Position numbers and translations under genes: made by a program
The notes under the pieces: model-generated
The model's database searches: none
Told to the model about the DNA's origin: nothing
What the model saw: the letters and a program-made list of their open reading frames with translations, nothing else
DNA from: Acidobacteriaceae bacterium
GTDB taxonomy: Bacteria > Acidobacteriota > Terriglobia > Terriglobales > Acidobacteriaceae
NCBI GenBank assembly: GCA_003134655.1
Contig: PLBY01000059.1
Coordinates: 125,177 to 189,176, forward strand
Length of the DNA: 64,000 bases
Direction: 5' to 3'
Shown here: positions 9,822 through 19,263 of the stretch, one piece after another
How positions within the stretch are numbered: position 1 is the first letter of the stretch
Layout of the letters: every line of letters begins with the position of its first letter

Positions 9822-10724
9822 TTGGGGCAAAACTATCTTGCGATTGTGAATCCGGCGGCAGGAGGCGGGAAGAGCCGCAAACTACTGGGCCCCGCCTTGG
9901 AGCGTCTTCGAGCGGGCGGTATCGCCGTTAAGGTCGCGGCCACTCGCTCTCCGGGTGAAGCCACTGCGATCGCGCGCGAGGCCTATGAGCGTGGCGTCCG
10001 CAATTTCATCGCTGTGGGCGGCGATGGCACGTCGTATGAAATCGTAAATGGCCTCTACCCCCAGGCCCTCGCCGGAGAGCGGCCGACTCTCGGCTTCTTG
10101 CCACTCGGTACCGGCAATTCCTTTCTGCGCGACTTCAGTCATCAGGGCGTCGAGTACGCGATCGAATCTCTACTCGCTCACCGGAGCCGGGCCTGCGATG
10201 TGATGCGCTTGCGCCACCGCACCGGGGTGATCCACTACATCAATTTATTGAGCATGGGGTTCTCCGCCGATGTCGCGACGCTCCGCGCACGGCGCTTCAG
10301 CAACTGGGGAGAGTTGGGGTACCAAGCCTCCATCCTTCTAACTCTGGCTCGGTTCAACCGCCGTCCCTTCCCGGTTCGCGTCGAAGGCGCGGAAGCCTTT
10401 GACGACCGGCGTTGCCTCTTCCTTACTTTCAACAACAGTAAGTTTACCGGAGGGACGATGATGATTGCTCCTCAAGCGGAAATCGACGACGGTTTGGTGG
10501 AGTATGTCCGGTGGGGGCCGATCGGTCGTCTCGGCCTGATCCGCAATCTACCAGGCCTTTACGACGGCACTCATATCGAGCACCCACTGGCCGAGCGCAA
10601 GCGCGCGCGGCGCATCGAGTTCAACCTGGGTGCGCCCGTCGATGTCATGGTCGATGGAGAAGTGCTGACCCTGCATTGCGAGGAACTGGATGTGCTTCCC
10701 GGGGCACTCAACGTTGTGGCCTAA
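9822..10724 (+). CDS. Diacylglycerol kinase-like lipid kinase (YegS/BmrU family)
   Basis: The 300-residue protein has the DAGK catalytic domain signatures: NPAAGGGKS at residues 10-18 and the nucleotide-binding GGDGT at residues 66-70, followed by a beta-rich C-terminal domain typical of YegS/DgkB/sphingosine-kinase relatives. It phosphorylates a lipid alcohol such as diacylglycerol or a long-chain base at the membrane surface. The TTG start gives a good N-terminus (MGQNYLAIVNP). It closes the lipid cluster, and phosphorylating the hydroxyl of a reduced or hydroxylated lipid would be a logical last step. Confidence 0.87.
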   Translation: MGQNYLAIVNPAAGGGKSRKLLGPALERLRAGGIAVKVAATRSPGEATAIAREAYERGVRNFIAVGGDGTSYEIVNGLYPQALAGERPTLGFLPLGTGNSFLRDFSHQGVEYAIESLLAHRSRACDVMRLRHRTGVIHYINLLSMGFSADVATLRARRFSNWGELGYQASILLTLARFNRRPFPVRVEGAEAFDDRRCLFLTFNNSKFTGGTMMIAPQAEIDDGLVEYVRWGPIGRLGLIRNLPGLYDGTHIEHPLAERKRARRIEFNLGAPVDVMVDGEVLTLHCEELDVLPGALNVVA

Positions 10725-10761
10725 TCGTCGCTATAAGTTCGCCATGATATAAGGATGAGTC

Positions 10762-11184
10762 ATGTCTGAAGAACGACGGAAGCGGCAACTGGAGCGCGAT
10801 GGCAGCGCCAGTGATCGAAATATGAAGAAGCTTGTCACGTATGGCGTTGTCGTGATCCTGCTGGCGGCAGCATTCATTGCGGGCCGTTACTACAAAAATC
10901 ACAAGTACGACAATTTCGCGAAATGCTTGGCGACCAAGCAAGCCAAGATGTACGGCCTTTACTGGTGTCCGCACTGTATCGAGCAGAAAGAGATGTTCGG
11001 CGACGCGTTTCACTACGTGCCGTACCAGGAGTGCGCGACTAAGGGTTCCTCGGAAGAGGCGCCGGTCTGCAAAATGGCGGGAGTGAAATTGTTTCCGGCT
11101 TGGCAGTTTGGAGACGAACCGCCCAAAGAGGGCGTTCTGTCGCTGGAAGCTTTGAGCGACAAGACCGGGTGCAGCCTGCCGTGA
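10762..11184 (+). CDS. Membrane-anchored thioredoxin-like protein (CPHC)
   Basis: The 140-residue protein has one transmembrane helix at about residues 23-41 and a periplasmic domain with a C69-P-H-C72 redox motif in the context LYWCPHC, as in thioredoxin-like partners of VKOR. A start at 10762 is backed by AAGGA nine bases upstream; an inner ATG at 10822 has no visible binding site. The stop overlaps the GTG of the VKOR gene, so the two are coupled. Together they should form a VKOR/Trx system that makes disulfides in exported proteins. Two further cysteines (in ECATK and VCKMAG) may form a structural disulfide. Confidence 0.8.
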   Translation: MSEERRKRQLERDGSASDRNMKKLVTYGVVVILLAAAFIAGRYYKNHKYDNFAKCLATKQAKMYGLYWCPHCIEQKEMFGDAFHYVPYQECATKGSSEEAPVCKMAGVKLFPAWQFGDEPPKEGVLSLEALSDKTGCSLP

Positions 11185-11624
11185 CGGATTCCGCGCCGCG
11201 CAACCGGATTCTCTATGCGTTCGTCGCGCTCCTGTCGCTGGCAGGTGGGATTGTTTCGGCGGTGTCGCTTCAGCGCCATTACGCAAAGTCGGCGACCGCC
11301 TTCTGCGATTTCAGCCAGCAGTTCAGTTGCGACATCGTGAACCGCAGCGAATATTCGACCATCCAGGGAATCCCCGTCGCCGGGATGGGTGTTGCCGGAT
11401 ATGCCGCCCTCTTCGTCCTCGCCACATTCTGGAGGTCGCGCGCCGAGACGCCAAACCGCCTGCTGGGAGCGGCGATTGCGGGCCTCGCCTTTGCCCTTTA
11501 CCTCACCTACATCGAAGCGTATGAACTGATGACCTGGTGTATTTTGTGCCTCATTTCGTTAGCGCTGATCTCTCTGATCAGCCTGCTCGCAATCGGGGTG
11601 AAAGTCAGAACTGCGAAAGCCTAA
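11181..11624 (+). CDS. Vitamin K epoxide reductase (VKOR) family protein
   Basis: The 147-residue, four-helix membrane protein carries the VKOR residues: loop cysteines C42 and C50 and the quinone-side CxxC at C120-ILC-C123. VKOR homologues replace DsbB by passing electrons from a thioredoxin-like partner to quinone. The GTG start at 11181 overlaps the upstream TGA as GTGA; a longer frame from 11100 would only add non-homologous residues inside the neighbouring gene. It is one operon with the CPHC protein. Confidence 0.88.
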   Translation: MTDSAPRNRILYAFVALLSLAGGIVSAVSLQRHYAKSATAFCDFSQQFSCDIVNRSEYSTIQGIPVAGMGVAGYAALFVLATFWRSRAETPNRLLGAAIAGLAFALYLTYIEAYELMTWCILCLISLALISLISLLAIGVKVRTAKA

Positions 11625-11664
11625 ATCGGCTCCTCCGTTGTATTCTGGTAGTGCACTTTTCCGG

Positions 11665-12525
11665 ATGGAAGAAATCCAGCAAACAGAAAGCTATGCTCCC
11701 GGGCCCGGTGCCGGCGTGATTCGCGCGCAGTCCGCGACGGGAGATTTGCGCCTGCACGAATTCCGCAGCCGCATCTTCCGCAACACACGGTTCCTGCGCG
11801 TGTGGCTGCCTCCGGGATACGACGATCCAGAAAACGCCGGCCGGCACTATCCGGTGTTTTATCTGAATGACGGTCAGAACCTGTTCGAGGCCGCCACCTC
11901 CTTTACTGGAATCGAATGGCAGGTGGACGAAACCGGAGACCGCCTGATCCGCGAAGGCGTTGTGCCGCCTATGATTATTGTTGGCATGGATAATGCGGCC
12001 AGGGCTCGCATTCGCGAATACATGCCGCACCGCTCGCTGCATCCCATGATGATGCGGGCGCATGGCACGCGCTACCCGGCGTTCCTGTTCAAAGAAGTGT
12101 TTCCCTTCATGGCCCGCAACTACCGCGTGGCCACCGGGCCTGAGAATACGGGGTTGGGCGGCTCATCGCTGGGGGCGTTGATCTCGCTTTATGCGGCAGC
12201 CGTGCGTCCCGGAGTGATTGGCCGATTGCTGCTCGAAAGCCCCTCGTTGTGGGCGTCGAACCGTCAGTTGATCCGGCAGAGCCGTGGAGTCAAACGCTGG
12301 CCGGAACGAGTCTTCCTCGCAACCGGAACCGCTGAAGCGGGACGCCAAGACAAAGATCAGAGCATGGTCGACGACGTGCGCGAATTGGCAGCGATCCTGC
12401 ACCGTGCGGGATTGGACGACACCCGCCTTAGACTCGTCATCGACGACGGTGCTTCACACCACGAAGCGGCCTGGGCCCGGCGCTTCCCCGAAGCGCTGGC
12501 GTATCTGTTCGGCAAGGAACGATAA
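11665..12525 (+). CDS. Esterase family alpha/beta hydrolase (esterase D / enterochelin esterase type)
   Basis: The roughly 286-residue alpha/beta hydrolase is of the PF00756 type. It has a beta-strand-rich N-terminus with VWLPPGYD and YPVFYLNDGQ, the nucleophile elbow GGSSLG near residue 168 and a catalytic histidine candidate in SHHEAAWARRFPEAL near the C-terminus. No signal peptide is visible, so it is probably cytoplasmic. The start is uncertain: a TTG 27 bases upstream (11638) is in frame but lies directly on promoter-like sequence. The substrate is unknown; relatives hydrolyse siderophore esters, S-formylglutathione or short acyl esters. Confidence 0.8.
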   Translation: MEEIQQTESYAPGPGAGVIRAQSATGDLRLHEFRSRIFRNTRFLRVWLPPGYDDPENAGRHYPVFYLNDGQNLFEAATSFTGIEWQVDETGDRLIREGVVPPMIIVGMDNAARARIREYMPHRSLHPMMMRAHGTRYPAFLFKEVFPFMARNYRVATGPENTGLGGSSLGALISLYAAAVRPGVIGRLLLESPSLWASNRQLIRQSRGVKRWPERVFLATGTAEAGRQDKDQSMVDDVRELAAILHRAGLDDTRLRLVIDDGASHHEAAWARRFPEALAYLFGKER

Positions 12526-12548
12526 CGATTTCCTGCAGTCCAAGAGTC

Positions 12549-13760
12549 TTACGAGGTTTTCGCGATCATCACGGGATCTGCGGCGGAGGTCTGCGAGCCG
12601 CCGGTGCGCGAGAGGCTCCAGATCAAGTACACGGTGGCCGCCATCGCAACCACCGAAAGCTGGACGTGCGTCCATCGAGTGAACGGTCCCAGTAGCGGTA
12701 GCATGTACACCAGGTAAAGAAGAGTTCCTAACCAGCGAGTCGAGGGCGTGCGCGGCTGGCCCACGAGCCAGTCGGCCAGCAGGATGAATGCGGGTGCCAA
12801 TATCACCAGATCGTAAACCGTGAGATGCGGCGCCACCAGCACGCTTGTCAAGAGCAGGGATGAGTACCGCAGAGGCAGGCTACCGGACCCGCGCGTCCAG
12901 CATGCGATCGTAAACGCGAGAACGACCATCGCGCTCAGAATATAGGGCCCAAGAGGAGAGACCTCGCCAGGCACCAGCATCGACCAGAACGTCCGCAAAG
13001 AGTGCGTCTGATAGAGCTTCGGCTCGAGCAGAGGCAACACGTGCCCCACATTTCGCAATACGTACATCCACCGTCGTAGAGGCTCAATCCCGTAATAGAA
13101 AACTCCCACCGAGAGTTGTGCCACTGCCGAAAGAACTGCCCCCAGCACCGTCCTCCACGCCCCGATCGATACGAACACGATCGCCGCGGCCAGCCCTAAT
13201 TGCGGCTTGAAGATCAGACAGCCCAGAACCAGGCCCGCCAGGAAGTCCCGTTTGTCACGGAGCAGGAAGAACATCAGCGTGAAGCAGGCGAGCGCAGCCG
13301 CAGACGTCTGCCCCCATGCGATCAGATGAAAAAAAGCAGGGAACGCGACGGCGAGAAGAGCGACAGGCCCACCGTAGTTGCGCAGGTTCGGACATGTGCG
13401 CCAGATGCAATAGCAACAAATGCCGTAGACAACCGCGCTGCCGCACCACCATACGAGAAGCGCCCAGCCGTAAGGAAGACGAGCCAGCGGCGCGAGGAAG
13501 ACGGAAACCTGCGGGGGATACAGCGGCAAATACCGGATCCCCGCGGCTTCTGGTACGCGTTGCGCCGCGAGCACGGCCTGCGCATTCATGTCGTACAAGT
13601 CAGCTCCGCGATGAGCCGCCGCGACCGAGCCCAGTGTGTAGAGATGCAGAAAGTCTGTTCCCTTAAGGTTCCCGTTACGGTCGCGAAATCCCGGAGTCGC
13701 AACATTCCACACGTAGAGCGACCACAGGCATACGGCGAGTATCGTGCCATGAGCCCGCAA
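12549..13760 (-). CDS. GT87 / DUF2029-type membrane glycosyltransferase
   Basis: The 403-residue, strongly hydrophobic protein has about nine to eleven transmembrane segments and an early acidic loop KGTDFLHLYT, the kind of Asp-bearing loop that GT-C enzymes of the DUF2029/GT87 family use for catalysis. Such proteins transfer mannose or arabinose from polyprenyl-phosphate sugars outside the membrane. It follows another GT-C-like protein on the same strand, separated by 55 bases, so they probably form one transcription unit for a cell-surface glycan or glycolipid. The acceptor and sugar cannot be deduced. Confidence 0.75.
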   Translation of the reverse strand: MRAHGTILAVCLWSLYVWNVATPGFRDRNGNLKGTDFLHLYTLGSVAAAHRGADLYDMNAQAVLAAQRVPEAAGIRYLPLYPPQVSVFLAPLARLPYGWALLVWWCGSAVVYGICCYCIWRTCPNLRNYGGPVALLAVAFPAFFHLIAWGQTSAAALACFTLMFFLLRDKRDFLAGLVLGCLIFKPQLGLAAAIVFVSIGAWRTVLGAVLSAVAQLSVGVFYYGIEPLRRWMYVLRNVGHVLPLLEPKLYQTHSLRTFWSMLVPGEVSPLGPYILSAMVVLAFTIACWTRGSGSLPLRYSSLLLTSVLVAPHLTVYDLVILAPAFILLADWLVGQPRTPSTRWLGTLLYLVYMLPLLGPFTRWTHVQLSVVAMAATVYLIWSLSRTGGSQTSAADPVMIAKTS

Positions 13761-13815
13761 GCGCTTGCTCGTCAGCCACGAGCCGGGATGTTCTGGAGAA
13801 GACGTCAGACGAACC

Positions 13816-15504
13816 TCAGTTCACGGAATACGGTTCAAGCTTCGGCGGCGATTCATCGCCTGACATCAGCCAGGCATTACGATCGTGAAAATAGCGTAAG
13901 AGTTCTGAGTTTTGTTCGGTCCCCATATCGCGGGCCCAGACGATGCGCGCTCGATCGATATCGGGATCGTTATAGATCCAATCGCGATCCACGTTGTGAT
14001 CCGGTCCATAGCGCACAATAACAAGGTGTGGCCCCGGAATGGCGGTCAGTCGCTCCACAATGCGCACACGATCCCGGTTTCCCAATGGCCACTGAGGTTC
14101 GAGCGGAGCGTGTGTGACGATTCCGGCGAGGCGCAGAACAATCATTCCAATACACACTGCCGGGACGCTTCGCACAAGGAATATGCCGGCTGCAGCGCCT
14201 TTGTGGCGACATAGTCGCAGGTGCCGCATGCACTGCACGAGTACGAGGTAGACCAACCCCGTGGCAGGTGCAACATAGTGGGGGAACGTCCACGTCTCCA
14301 CCAGCCACCCCAGGCAAAAGACAAGGCCGGCAACAAGCGCGAGACGCATGCGACGGTCCCGGAGGATCCAGGGAAACGCAATCAGAGGCAGTGAGAAAGC
14401 TGGTCCCAGATAGAACCGCCAGAGCTGAAGAATCTTGTCGCCTGTCCTGCGCACGAATCCAAGCAGAGTGTGCGCTTCGTCGAACTGCTGCACTTCCCAT
14501 CCGGCATAGTAGTCGCGCATCACCGCGTGATGATACTCGGGAACCGCTCGCTTTGAGAAAAACAGAAAGTAAGGAACCACGGCATAGGTCTGGCGGTTGA
14601 CGGCGTAGGTCATGCGAAACGGACTTCCGGTTACGCGCCAGTAGTAGTAACCGGTGGCGGCGGCTGCGACGATAAGAACGCACGCTGCGGGCAGAACCAT
14701 CCGCCACAACAACCGCGGCCAAGGCGGCAGCCTTCGACCTTTCAGCCACACGAGAAGCCCAGCCGCGACCGCGATGCTGAAAACGAATCCTTCGTAGGGC
14801 CGACTGTTCGCCATCATGGCGAGCCCCAGTGCGAGCAAAATACCGTCCCGCACACGCGGGTGGCTGCGGAGTCTAGGAATTGCGCCCAACACCAGAGCGC
14901 CTCCGGTCGCTGCCAGAGCAGGGCACCAGTAGCTATTCATCCAATAGCTGAAAGTCGCGAAGCGCAAGACGGAGAGAATTCCACCGAAGAGTGCCCAGGT
15001 GGGCGGAAACCATGCTTGCAGCATCCAGCAAAGCGTGGCGCACAGAGCAGCGGTCATCAACCACACTCCGATCCACGGATGCCCGCCGAGCGCCAGTCCT
15101 GCCGCCATCACCAGGCCCTGCCCGGGGGCATACATCGTCATATAAGTCGGGTGCTGGATAATCTGAAAACTCTCGAAGTGGATCCACATCGGGTGCGTAG
15201 GATTGGTTAGATGCCCCGATGCGAATGTGCTGGCGGCGAGTAGATGGCTGTACTCGTCATTCCAGTCCGGAAGAGGAATCCCGAGCAGTGGAATTAACAG
15301 CGCCCGAATGCCGAGTGCCAGCATGGCGACAAAGCAAACCGCCAAGGCGCGCCGGCGCGCCAGTCGTCCGAAAAAGCCTTCAGCTCGATCGAAGAACGAC
15401 CCGCTCTCCCGCGTACGCAGTGAGAGCCAGACTGCCGCCAGCACCATGATTGCCTCTGTAATCGTCAGCAACCATGGCGCCAGGTGTCGGTAGATTTCGT
15501 TCAT
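13816..15504 (-). CDS. Multi-pass membrane protein, GT39/ArnT-like glycosyltransferase
   Basis: The 562-residue protein has about a dozen hydrophobic helices and an acidic pair in the first large loop (DWNDEYSHL, near residue 80), where PMT/ArnT-type GT-C enzymes keep their catalytic Asp/Glu. The C-terminal ~90 residues are soluble and probably extracytoplasmic. The family call rests on topology and this motif and is therefore moderate. With the GT87 protein downstream it likely builds or decorates a surface glycan from lipid-linked sugars. Confidence 0.6.
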   Translation of the reverse strand: MNEIYRHLAPWLLTITEAIMVLAAVWLSLRTRESGSFFDRAEGFFGRLARRRALAVCFVAMLALGIRALLIPLLGIPLPDWNDEYSHLLAASTFASGHLTNPTHPMWIHFESFQIIQHPTYMTMYAPGQGLVMAAGLALGGHPWIGVWLMTAALCATLCWMLQAWFPPTWALFGGILSVLRFATFSYWMNSYWCPALAATGGALVLGAIPRLRSHPRVRDGILLALGLAMMANSRPYEGFVFSIAVAAGLLVWLKGRRLPPWPRLLWRMVLPAACVLIVAAAATGYYYWRVTGSPFRMTYAVNRQTYAVVPYFLFFSKRAVPEYHHAVMRDYYAGWEVQQFDEAHTLLGFVRRTGDKILQLWRFYLGPAFSLPLIAFPWILRDRRMRLALVAGLVFCLGWLVETWTFPHYVAPATGLVYLVLVQCMRHLRLCRHKGAAAGIFLVRSVPAVCIGMIVLRLAGIVTHAPLEPQWPLGNRDRVRIVERLTAIPGPHLVIVRYGPDHNVDRDWIYNDPDIDRARIVWARDMGTEQNSELLRYFHDRNAWLMSGDESPPKLEPYSVN

Positions 15505-15554
15505 GCGGATCTAACCGGTGAGCGGCAGACCACTTCTCATCCGCTGCGGGAGTG

Positions 15555-16622
15555 CTACTGGCCCGCCGCTTCCTTCACGCCAGTCTCTTCGAACAGGCCG
15601 TCGACGATCTGAATCATTTCGTTGTCGACCACCCGGTTCTTCGCGATGGCTTCCTTCAGCGGAATCGACACGATCTTGTTCGACCGCAGTGCCGCCATGC
15701 AGCCAAACTCGCCGCGATGAACCATGTCGATCGCACCCAGGCCATACCGCGTCGCCAGCACACGGTCGAAAGCGCTGGGGGAGCCGCCGCGCTGAATGTG
15801 CCCCAACACTACCGCCCGCGTTTCGAAGCCCGTACGCTTCTCAATCTCGCGCGCCAGAATATTCGCGATGCCACCTAGTTTCGCGTGACCGAATTCGTCT
15901 TTGCCCATGTCCTGCAGGATGGGCGCTCCTGACCCATCTGACGAAAATTTCGCGCCCTCGGCCACGACGATAATGGAGAAGTAGCGTCCCCGCTCGTGGC
16001 GCTGACGAATCGACTCGGCAACCTTATCGACGTCGAAGGGCCGCTCGGGGATCAGAATCACATCGGCCCCGCCCGCAACGCCGCTGTACAGGGCAATCCA
16101 GCCCGCGTCCCGTCCCATGACCTCCACCACCATCACGCGGTTGTGCGCTTCGGCCGTCGTGTGGATGCGATCAATGGCTTCGCACACGATGTTGCACGCG
16201 GTATCGAATCCAAAAGTGTAGTCTGTCCCCCCTAGATCATTGTCGATCGTCTTGGGCACTCCGACCACTTTGACTCCATGTTCGTGGAGCTTCTGCGCCA
16301 CCGACAATGTATCGTCGCCGCCGATGGCAACCAGTGCGTCGATCTTGTGCTTCTCAATCGTGGCGGCGCATCGCTCAATGCCGTCCGGACGCTTCGACGG
16401 GTTGGTGCGCGACGTACGAAGAATGGTTCCGCCGCGAGGCAGAATGCCGCCCACCGCATCCAGGTCCAGCGCCATGCTCTTGTCCTCGACCAGGCCGCGC
16501 CAGCCCTCCAGGAAACCCACGAATTCATCGTGGTAGTGAAACACGCCCTTGCGCACAACGGCGCGGATGACCGCGTTCAATCCCGGGCAATCGCCCCCGC
16601 CGGTTAACATGCCAATCTTCAT
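15555..16622 (-). CDS. pfkA: 6-phosphofructokinase, pyrophosphate-type active site
   Basis: The 355-residue group A phosphofructokinase has TGGGDCPGLNA at the N-terminus, GGDDT at 101-105 and VPKTIDNDL at 122-130. In E. coli numbering the ATP enzyme has Gly104 and Gly124; here they are Asp104 and Lys124, the pair found in pyrophosphate-dependent enzymes. It therefore probably uses PPi reversibly on fructose 6-phosphate. The start ATG is preceded (minus strand) by AGAGGAG. The gene is divergent from cstA, with a 238-base region between them. A terminator was not recognised. Confidence 0.9.
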   Translation of the reverse strand: MKIGMLTGGGDCPGLNAVIRAVVRKGVFHYHDEFVGFLEGWRGLVEDKSMALDLDAVGGILPRGGTILRTSRTNPSKRPDGIERCAATIEKHKIDALVAIGGDDTLSVAQKLHEHGVKVVGVPKTIDNDLGGTDYTFGFDTACNIVCEAIDRIHTTAEAHNRVMVVEVMGRDAGWIALYSGVAGGADVILIPERPFDVDKVAESIRQRHERGRYFSIIVVAEGAKFSSDGSGAPILQDMGKDEFGHAKLGGIANILAREIEKRTGFETRAVVLGHIQRGGSPSAFDRVLATRYGLGAIDMVHRGEFGCMAALRSNKIVSIPLKEAIAKNRVVDNEMIQIVDGLFEETGVKEAAGQ

Positions 16623-16860
16623 CGTTTGCTCCTCTTTGAGTATGGGTTCAGGATAAAGTCCTCCAGATGCACCCCGGGTGCAGGGGCGACGAAATGGCCC
16701 AAAAACGCAAGGTGAGCATCGGTCGGAAGAGATAGATTAACATTAAATCGACCCACTCCAAAGTCAAACAGCCCGCAGAAAATCGTTCAGGCAAAGCCAT
16801 CCGCGCCCGTTACATGGGCATTGCGCTTCTACGCAGGATTCGACACAATGCTCGACGGAC

Positions 16861-18933
16861 ATGAAGCTCGAAGGACATGAACTCGACCGAACGAGCAAGA
16901 CTGTGTCGATCTTTGCGTGGCTGGTCGTAGGACTGCTCGGCTCTGCAGCGGTCGCTGTGATCGCCGTGCACCGCGGCGAACCGATTAACGCGCTCTGGCT
17001 GGTCGTGGCTGCCACCTGCTGCTACGTCCTCGGGTACCGTTTCTACAGTAAGTTTATTGCGGCGAAGATTCTTGCCCTCGATGCCCTCCGCGCTACGCCT
17101 GCCGAGCGCCTCGAAAACGGACGCGACTTTCTGGTCACCAACAAGTGGGTAGTCTTCGGGCACCATTTTGCCGCGATCGCGGGGCCGGGTCCGCTGGTTG
17201 GTCCGGTCCTGGCCGCGCAGTTCGGCTACCTTCCCGGGACGCTCTGGGTGCTGGCTGGCGCTGTCTTTGCCGGATGCGTGCAGGATTTCGTGATCCTTCT
17301 TTTCTCCGTCCGCCGCGACGGCAAGTCGCTCACCGAAATGGCCAAAGAAGAAATCGGCCGCGTCGGCGGTTTTGTAGCGTACACGGCGGTGATCGCGATT
17401 CTCGTCATCCTGCTGGGCGTGGCCGCCCTGATCGTGGTCAATGCGCTGAAAGACAGTCCCTGGGGAACGTTCACGATTGCGATGACGATCCCCATCGCCC
17501 TGCTGATGGGCCTCTACCTTCGGCGCATTCGCCCCGGCAAAGTGCTCGAGGTATCTGTTCTCGGCTTCATCCTCGTGCTTCTGGCGATCTGGGGTGGACG
17601 CTGGGCCTCGCTGAATCCCGCCATGGCGCAGGCCTTCACGTTGCAGGGGACCACCCTGGCAAAGTTGATCATCGTCTACGGGTTCGCCGCTTCGGCCCTT
17701 CCCGTGTGGTTGCTGCTGGCGCCGCGCGACTATCTCAGCACGTTCGTCAAGCTCGGGACGATCGCAGTGCTGGGCATCGGCATCGTGGCGCTGCATCCCA
17801 CGCTGCACATGCCCGCACTGACTCGCTTTGTGGACGGCACCGGCCCAGTCTTCGCGGGAAAGATCTTTCCTTTTGCCTTCATCACCATCGCCTGCGGTGC
17901 CATCAGCGGATTCCACGCACTCATCTCAAGCGGAACCACGCCCAAACTTATCGCTCGCGAAACCGAGGCCCGCATGGTCGGCTACGGCGCCATGATGGCC
18001 GAATCCGCGGTCGCGGTCATGGCGATCATTGCGGCGTGCGTGCTTCAACCCGGCGTCTACTTCGCGATTAACAGCCCCGCCGGCGTAGTCGGACAAACCG
18101 CTACCGCCGCCACGGCGACGATCTCCAGTTGGGGATTCCCCGTCACGGCTGCGGACATGCAGGCGTTGGCTCACGCCGTCGGCGAACAGACTCTGTTCAA
18201 TCGCACTGGCGGGGCACCCGCATTCGCCGTGGGCATGGCACACATTTTTTCGCAGAGCCTGGGCGGCGCAACCGTGATGGCGCTCTGGTATCACTTCGCC
18301 GTGATGTTCGAGGCGCTGTTCATCCTCACGATCCTCGACGCCGGCACGCGCGTGGCCCGCTTCATGATCCAGGACGCGCTTGGTCACATCTACAAGCCCC
18401 TGGGGCGCACGAGTTGGTACCCGTCGATTCTGGCGACCAGCGCCCTGATCGTCAGCGCCTGGGGATACTTCCTTTGGCAGGGAGTGAAGGATCCGCTGGG
18501 CGGCATCAATTCTCTCTGGCCGCTTTTCGGCATCGCCAACCAGTTGCTCGCGACTGTGGCCCTGTGTGTGGCCACGACGATCATCATCAAGATGCACCGC
18601 GCACGCTATGCCGCAGTCACGCTCTTGCCATTGGCGTGGCTGGTCGCAGTAACATTCACAGCGTCATGGCACAAGATTTTCGATCCCAATCCGCGAGTCG
18701 GATTTCTGGCGCAGGCGCATATTCTGGCAGCAGGTCCTGCGACCACGGCGACCGCGCGCCTGATCTTTAACAACCGGTTGGATGCCGCCGTGACCGCCGT
18801 CCTGGTCGTGATGGTTGCCCTGGTGCTGATCGAGTCCGTGCGGCAGTGGATCAGCGTTCTCAGAGGCAGCGAAGAAGCGCGCGTGAAAGAATCGCCGTTC
18901 GTGATGACGCGACTGGCGGAGGAGAGAGGATGA
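16861..18933 (+). CDS. cstA: Carbon starvation protein CstA (peptide/pyruvate transporter)
   Basis: The 690-residue polytopic membrane protein shows the CstA architecture: an N-terminal CstA domain with the conserved [16 protein letters not shown] segment near residues 100-115 and [20 protein letters not shown], then the C-terminal CstA 5TM part. Family members (CstA, BtsT) import peptides or pyruvate by proton symport under carbon limitation. The gene is followed, with an ATGA overlap, by a YbdD-type small protein, the classical partner. No Crp-type operator was recognised upstream. Confidence 0.93.
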   Translation: MKLEGHELDRTSKTVSIFAWLVVGLLGSAAVAVIAVHRGEPINALWLVVAATCCYVLGYRFYSKFIAAKILALDALRATPAERLENGRDFLVTNKWVVFGHHFAAIAGPGPLVGPVLAAQFGYLPGTLWVLAGAVFAGCVQDFVILLFSVRRDGKSLTEMAKEEIGRVGGFVAYTAVIAILVILLGVAALIVVNALKDSPWGTFTIAMTIPIALLMGLYLRRIRPGKVLEVSVLGFILVLLAIWGGRWASLNPAMAQAFTLQGTTLAKLIIVYGFAASALPVWLLLAPRDYLSTFVKLGTIAVLGIGIVALHPTLHMPALTRFVDGTGPVFAGKIFPFAFITIACGAISGFHALISSGTTPKLIARETEARMVGYGAMMAESAVAVMAIIAACVLQPGVYFAINSPAGVVGQTATAATATISSWGFPVTAADMQALAHAVGEQTLFNRTGGAPAFAVGMAHIFSQSLGGATVMALWYHFAVMFEALFILTILDAGTRVARFMIQDALGHIYKPLGRTSWYPSILATSALIVSAWGYFLWQGVKDPLGGINSLWPLFGIANQLLATVALCVATTIIIKMHRARYAAVTLLPLAWLVAVTFTASWHKIFDPNPRVGFLAQAHILAAGPATTATARLIFNNRLDAAVTAVLVVMVALVLIESVRQWISVLRGSEEARVKESPFVMTRLAEERG

Positions 18934-19106
18934 ACCGTTTCCGACAAGCAACTCGCATCTTGCTGGCAACTCTGCGGGAGATTTTCGACGAGGCGGCCTA
19001 CGATCGCTTTCTCTATCGAAAGCAGATGGCCGTGTCGCCCGCATCGTACGCCGCCTTCCGCCAAGAATTCGAAGAGGCGAAAACCCGCCGCCCAAAATGC
19101 TGTTAG
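18930..19106 (+). CDS. YbdD/YjiX family small protein
   Basis: The 58-residue protein has the family pattern: a hydrophilic helix, a [13 protein letters not shown] segment and a short Cys-bearing tail (KCC). YbdD/YjiX proteins are encoded directly after CstA/BtsT and appear to be needed for transport. The ATG overlaps the cstA TGA, and a GGAGAGAGG site lies within the end of cstA. It is shorter than the E. coli protein by only a few residues. Confidence 0.85.
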   Translation: MNRFRQATRILLATLREIFDEAAYDRFLYRKQMAVSPASYAAFRQEFEEAKTRRPKCC

Positions 19107-19121
19107 GCTCGTGCGGGCAAA

Positions 19122-19236
19122 CTTGTGTGGGAGGGGCACTCCTGTCCACCCAGGTTTTGACGTGAGCCTTGATCCAAAGCAACGTCGGGTGCCCCATCTT
19201 TCGCGTTCTTTGCGAAAGGTGGGATTCCACGAAACT
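19122..19236. repeat. GC-rich dispersed repeat with hairpin (family B/C)
   Basis: This non-coding element begins TGTGTGGGAGGGGCACTCCT, contains CAGGTTTTGAC (also present in the copy at 37194) and ends with the hairpin CCCATCTTTCGC / GCGAAAGGTGGG. A related hairpin (GCCCATCTGTCG...AAAAGGTGGGGC) lies near 43420. It fills the gap between the YbdD-type gene and the gamma-glutamyltransferase gene. An open frame runs through it, but I regard that as accidental. Confidence 0.55.
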
Positions 19237-19263
19237 AAATGCCAAATGAGGTCGCACAAACCG

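Noticed and set aside
13200..14021. 273-codon plus-strand frame
   Set aside because: Antisense to the two GT-C membrane proteins, Arg-rich and without hydrophobic or domain structure.
16810..17916. 368-codon minus-strand frame
   Set aside because: Antisense to cstA; composition (His, Gln, Asp-rich) is that of a complementary frame of a hydrophobic protein.
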